Shown in pieces: positions 61,101 to 64,000 of a stretch of DNA of 64,000 nt. Source of the stretch: Pogona vitticeps (Eukaryota > Chordata > Lepidosauria > Squamata > Agamidae). The DNA is taken from positions 305,103,322 through 305,167,321 of the forward strand of contig NC_135783.1 in NCBI RefSeq assembly GCF_051106095.1. Reading direction: 5' to 3'. The notes beneath the pieces were generated by a model. That model did no database searches, had not been told where the DNA came from, and saw only the letters and a program-made list of their open reading frames with translations. Made by a program: the position numbers and the translations under genes. Within the stretch, counting starts at the first letter, position 1, and every line of letters begins with the position of its first letter.

Positions 61101-62770
61101 GCAAAGCGATTTCATCGCTAAACAGAGCGCTCGCTAAGCGAGGCACCACTGTATGGAAAAAACATGATGTTGTTGAGATGAAGGTAGGCTGCTACTGGAG
61201 CTAGACACTTCATGAAAGTCCTTGGGGTGGTGGCAAGGCCGAAGGATACACAGAATTGGTACACTGATTCCATGAAAATAAATCTGAGATATTTGCGGTG
61301 ACGCTCATGGATGGTAATGTGAAAGTAAGCGTCCTGCAAGTCTGTCACGATGAACCAATCTCCCGGAGCAAGGTACGATGGACTAACCATCGGTGATACA
61401 GGTAAGTGTTGAGACACCTGAGATCCAAGATAGGTCATAGACCTCCATCCTTCTTGAGGACTGTGGAGTAGAAGCCGTCCAGTGCCTCTTGGAAAAAAAA
61501 CACGTTGAACGACATGCTTCTGAACAAGAACAGAGACTTCTTTCTCTAGAATGGGTAAGAAATTATTTTGAGATGACCAGGAGGAGGAAGATCCAAGAAC
61601 TCTAGTAGGTAACCAAAATGTATGATGTCGAACACCCAAGTGTCTGTGGTGATGGTGGACCACTTGTTGAGAAAGGGGGCTAGCCGGGGAAGGTAAGAAG
61701 GATCGAATGGATGAATCAGTGGAAGACAGTCAAAGATATTGTTTTCCCTTCTTGGCAGGGTGACAGAAATTTTGGCAATGTTGATTGGAAGTTTGAGGTC
61801 TGAAGGACATGGTAGCAGAAGATGGAGGATTTGATCTGTCTTGAGGAGGTTTATAAGAATAGTAAGATTGCTGATAAGGTTGGTACGACTGTTGATATGA
61901 CTACTGGGAGCTAAATGGTCTGAGCCATTGTTGTCGGTGACAGTTGGCCTGTTGAATGTAATAAGACCTGGCTGTTTTTATAATTTTATGCAGATTCTCC
62001 ATGACTTCATCCATTTTTTCTTGAACAACCCCACAGCATCAAACAGAAGCTCTTCTATCCATGACCTAGCGTCATTATTGATGCCTGCTGAACGGATACA
62101 GGCATGTCTATGAAGAGCAATGGCTAATGTCATCACCTTAGATGCTGCATCAGCGGTGTGCCTTGATGCCAAGCACTGTTGTTTGGCAAGTGTTGTTGCT
62201 TTTAAATGTGTGTTCAGGGCCATGGCTCTTGTTTCTTCAGGGGCTGCTTGAAGAATTGGTAAAATTTTATTCCATAGCTGCCTCTGATAGGCACCCATGG
62301 CCACTTGATAATTAGAGACCCTCATCACAAAAGTTGCCAACGAGTATAATAAACGACCAAGCACATCCAGTTTAAGACCCTCTCTGTTAGTAGGGGCCAC
62401 CTTAGATTGATTTCTGCTCTTGATTGGCTAGATTGGACAATGATAGAGTTTGGAGCCGGATGCTTGCTCAAGAAAGATGTATCATTACTATGCGTTCTGT
62501 AATGATTCTCAATTCTCCTTGAAATCTGCAGGGATGTAGGTGGTTGAGTTCATGATTCTTTGATTAAATCTAACATCGATGGAATAAATGCTAAACTTAA
62601 AGGTGGTGATTTTTCTTGATTTATGTCGTTAAATACTAAGTCTTGTCTGGGGGGTGGGGGTGGAGGTTAATCAACGTCCAATTCCAAAGACTTAGCCATT
62701 AATAATATCAGTTGCGAGTATGACGTGAAATCTTCTGATGGAGATGGGTGGTGGTGATATGTTAGCCACG
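58114..62770 (-). mobile_element. DIRS-type (tyrosine-recombinase) retroelement fossil
   Basis: On the minus strand, from right to left, there are four recognisable parts. They are a gag-like region (about 62.0-62.4 kb), an RT region of DIRS type (about 61.2-61.7 kb, with WFIVTDLQDAYFHITIHERH), an RNase H region (about 60.0-60.3 kb, with TDNMTTLYYINKQGGT) and a tyrosine-recombinase region (about 58.5-59.5 kb). The left end has inverted repeats at 58114-58170 and 58361-58413 (gttacttacctgcaaccg type), matching known reptile and turtle DIRS ends. The right boundary is uncertain. The copy is broken in many places and also carries a MITE insertion, so it is old. Confidence 0.85.
60738..61151. mobile_element. 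Tigger-like MITE copy 5 (inside the DIRS fossil)
   Basis: It runs from CAGTGGTGCCTCGCATTGCG to CGCTAAGCGAGGCACCACTG within TA sites. It interrupts the DIRS element between its RT and RNase H regions and is therefore younger than it. Confidence 0.9.
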
Positions 62771-62879
62771 TCTGAGTCTGGTATCACTAAATCATTTGAG
62801 TGATCCTACAATCTATGGATAAAAACAGTAAAGTAACAATATATAAAGGTAAGACAACATCCGTAAGTGAAGTAAACTT

Positions 62880-63049
62880 GTTATGTACTGTCAAGTTGCC
62901 TCAGACTCATAGCACCCCTATGAATGAGCAATCTCTAAAATGTCCTGTTCTCAGCTGTCCAGCTCATGTCTTGTAGACTGAAGACTGGTTCTTTTGGGAG
63001 GTCAGCGCATCTCATATTTGGTCTTCCTATTCCTGTTGCCTTCCACCTA
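62880..63049 (-). repeat. RTE-like LINE fragment
   Basis: ttatgtactgtcaagttgcc, aatgtcctgttctcagctgt and tctcatatttggtcttccta followed by ttgccttccacct resemble a widespread vertebrate RTE-type 3' region in reverse. Family assignment is from memory. Confidence 0.45.
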
Positions 63050-63052
63050 GAC

Positions 63053-63150
63053 TTTGTTGTTGTTTAGTCGTTAAGTTGTGTCCGACTCTTCGTGACTCCA
63101 TGGACCAGAGCACGCCAGGTCCTTCTGTCTTCCACTGCCTCCCTAAATGC
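63053..63150 (-). mobile_element. BovB 3' end fragment
   Basis: gttgttgtttagtcgttaag, cgtgactccatggaccagag and cttctgtcttccactgcctc are the BovB 3' terminus in reverse. It is severely 5'-truncated, like the copy at 17025. Confidence 0.85.
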
Positions 63151-63402
63151 TTCGAAATTGTTTAATTTCATTTAATTACTGAGGGCGATTACTGAGGGAG
63201 TTTTGGTGGCATTCTCACCAACTTTTCTAGAAAGTAAGTCTGATTTAAATAGGATTTACTTCCAGGAATGCCTGATTAGGACTGCAAACTCAAAAATGAT
63301 TGCACACTGTATGTTGTGAAGAGATCTGGTGTGATGGAATCCCACCGCTGTTAATGACAAGGCCAGCAGTACAAATAATAATTCTAATTATCATCATCCA
63401 GC

Positions 63403-63470
63403 CTATCAAGGAGGCACAGTGAGGAATCGAACTCTCAACCAGAAGCCAAAACCAGGTCCCTTTAAGGCGA
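63403..63470 (-). repeat. tRNA-derived SINE fragment
   Basis: aaggaggcacagtgaggaat and cgaactctcaaccag match the reverse of the SINE head at 35029. Confidence 0.5.
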
Positions 63471-63519
63471 CGAGTAAACATTAGGGGCAGGGAAGCCCGT
63501 TCTGATCGGGGGAGAGGCT

Positions 63520-64000
63520 CATCCCCCCTCTTGACCGCTGGGACCACGAGCCGCCTTGCAAAGGCTACGTTTTCAGGCCCGTCTCTTTCGGGTTCCGCTT
63601 CCCTTGCAGCCAGCAGCGGGCCATCTGTTAAGCGGCGCGCCTGTGAGCCTCTCGCTGGTTTTCAGGCCCGACTGAGCCTGGGCCGGCCTCCCATTCGTAC
63701 ACTCTGAGGCGACGCCGGAGCAGCCCAGTTTTGTGAGGAGGCGGAGACCCGCGGGCCCTGGCCAGCGAGAGCGAGCGAAGCAAACGTGGCTTCCATGCAG
63801 CCTGAGCGCGGCGACCGGCCCCGAAGGGGAGGCGGCCGGCAGACTCGGAGGCGGCCGGGCGGTAGGGAAAGGCAGGCTGAAGGCGCCGGAGGCCGCGCCG
63901 AAGACGGCCCCAACCGAGGAGGGAGGAGCCGGGGAAGAAGCGGAGGAGGGGGACGAGGCGGGGGCCAGGGCCGGCGCGACACCCGCGGCAGAGGGGTGGC
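63520..64000. promoter_or_regulatory. CpG island of AVEN
   Basis: A sudden rise in G+C and CpG begins near 63520 and continues to the window end, covering the AVEN start codon. This is a typical housekeeping CpG-island promoter. It could also serve CHRM5-directed antisense transcription, which the sequence cannot show. Confidence 0.75.
63795..64000 (+). CDS. AVEN: AVEN, apoptosis and caspase activation inhibitor, exon 1 (cut by window end)
   Basis: From ATG at 63795 the frame is open for 68 codons to the window edge. It begins MQPERGDRPRRGGGRQTRRR and continues with RGGRSRGRSGGGGRGGGQGR. Human AVEN starts MQAERGARGGRGRRPGRGRP, so both the first residues and the Arg/Gly-rich composition agree. 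AVEN is a cytosolic inhibitor of apoptosis that binds Apaf-1 and Bcl-xL. Its RG/RGG N-terminus binds G-quadruplex RNA. The position next to CHRM5 and EMC7 is that of human 15q14. It lies head-to-head with CHRM5, 7.6 kb away. Confidence 0.88.
   Translation, partial: MQPERGDRPRRGGGRQTRRRPGGRERQAEGAGGRAEDGPNRGGRSRGRSGGGGRGGGQGRRDTRGRGV

Noticed and set aside
63662-63982. 106-codon Pro/Arg-rich minus-strand frame
   Set aside because: It is the antisense of the GC-rich AVEN first exon. The plus strand matches the AVEN N-terminus.

Overview
This window is vertebrate nuclear DNA, almost certainly from a squamate reptile and most likely a lizard. Host exons are sparse, small and bounded by GT/AG splice sites. 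The intervening DNA is dense with a repeat mixture typical of squamates: BovB (RTE) LINEs, L2 and CR1 LINEs, tRNA-derived SINEs, Penelope-like elements, hAT and Tigger-like DNA transposons, a DIRS-type fossil and long tetranucleotide microsatellites. Species-level placement is inference.

Host genes, left to right: (1) EMC7 on +, entering from the left edge at the end of exon 1 and ending at 13475. Five coding segments are recognisable and the exon phases agree. (2) A two-exon secreted fibrinogen-domain protein on +, 43541-47461, 281 residues. (3) The intronless coding exon of CHRM5 (muscarinic M5 receptor) on -, 54640-56232, complete at 530 residues. (4) The start of AVEN on + in a CpG-rich block at the right edge (ATG at 63795, open to the window end). 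The EMC7 - CHRM5 - AVEN order and orientations match the syntenic block on human 15q14. The fibrinogen-like gene between EMC7 and CHRM5 has no human counterpart there that I know of.

Mobile DNA fills much of the rest and shows clear layering. A hAT element with a perfect 8-bp target duplication (8581-9302) is interrupted by a Tigger-like MITE. At 29636-31655 a Tigger-like element contains a second MITE, which in turn contains a BovB copy. A 2.5-kb inverted-arm element (23853-26382) carries a solo-LTR-like insertion with a 5-bp duplication. A CR1 sits inside an L2. A DIRS-type fossil (about 58114-62770) separates CHRM5 from AVEN and holds another Tigger-like MITE.

The most interesting non-coding signals are three compact hammerhead-ribozyme-like motifs in Penelope-like element ends (19382-19420 -, 26533-26575 -, 53375-53417 +). 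Two Penelope-like ends are arranged as palindromes, and a MITE family repeatedly carries a YY1-like GCGGCCATTTT motif. Large intergenic stretches, especially 47.7-53.2 kb, hold no gene I can recognise.
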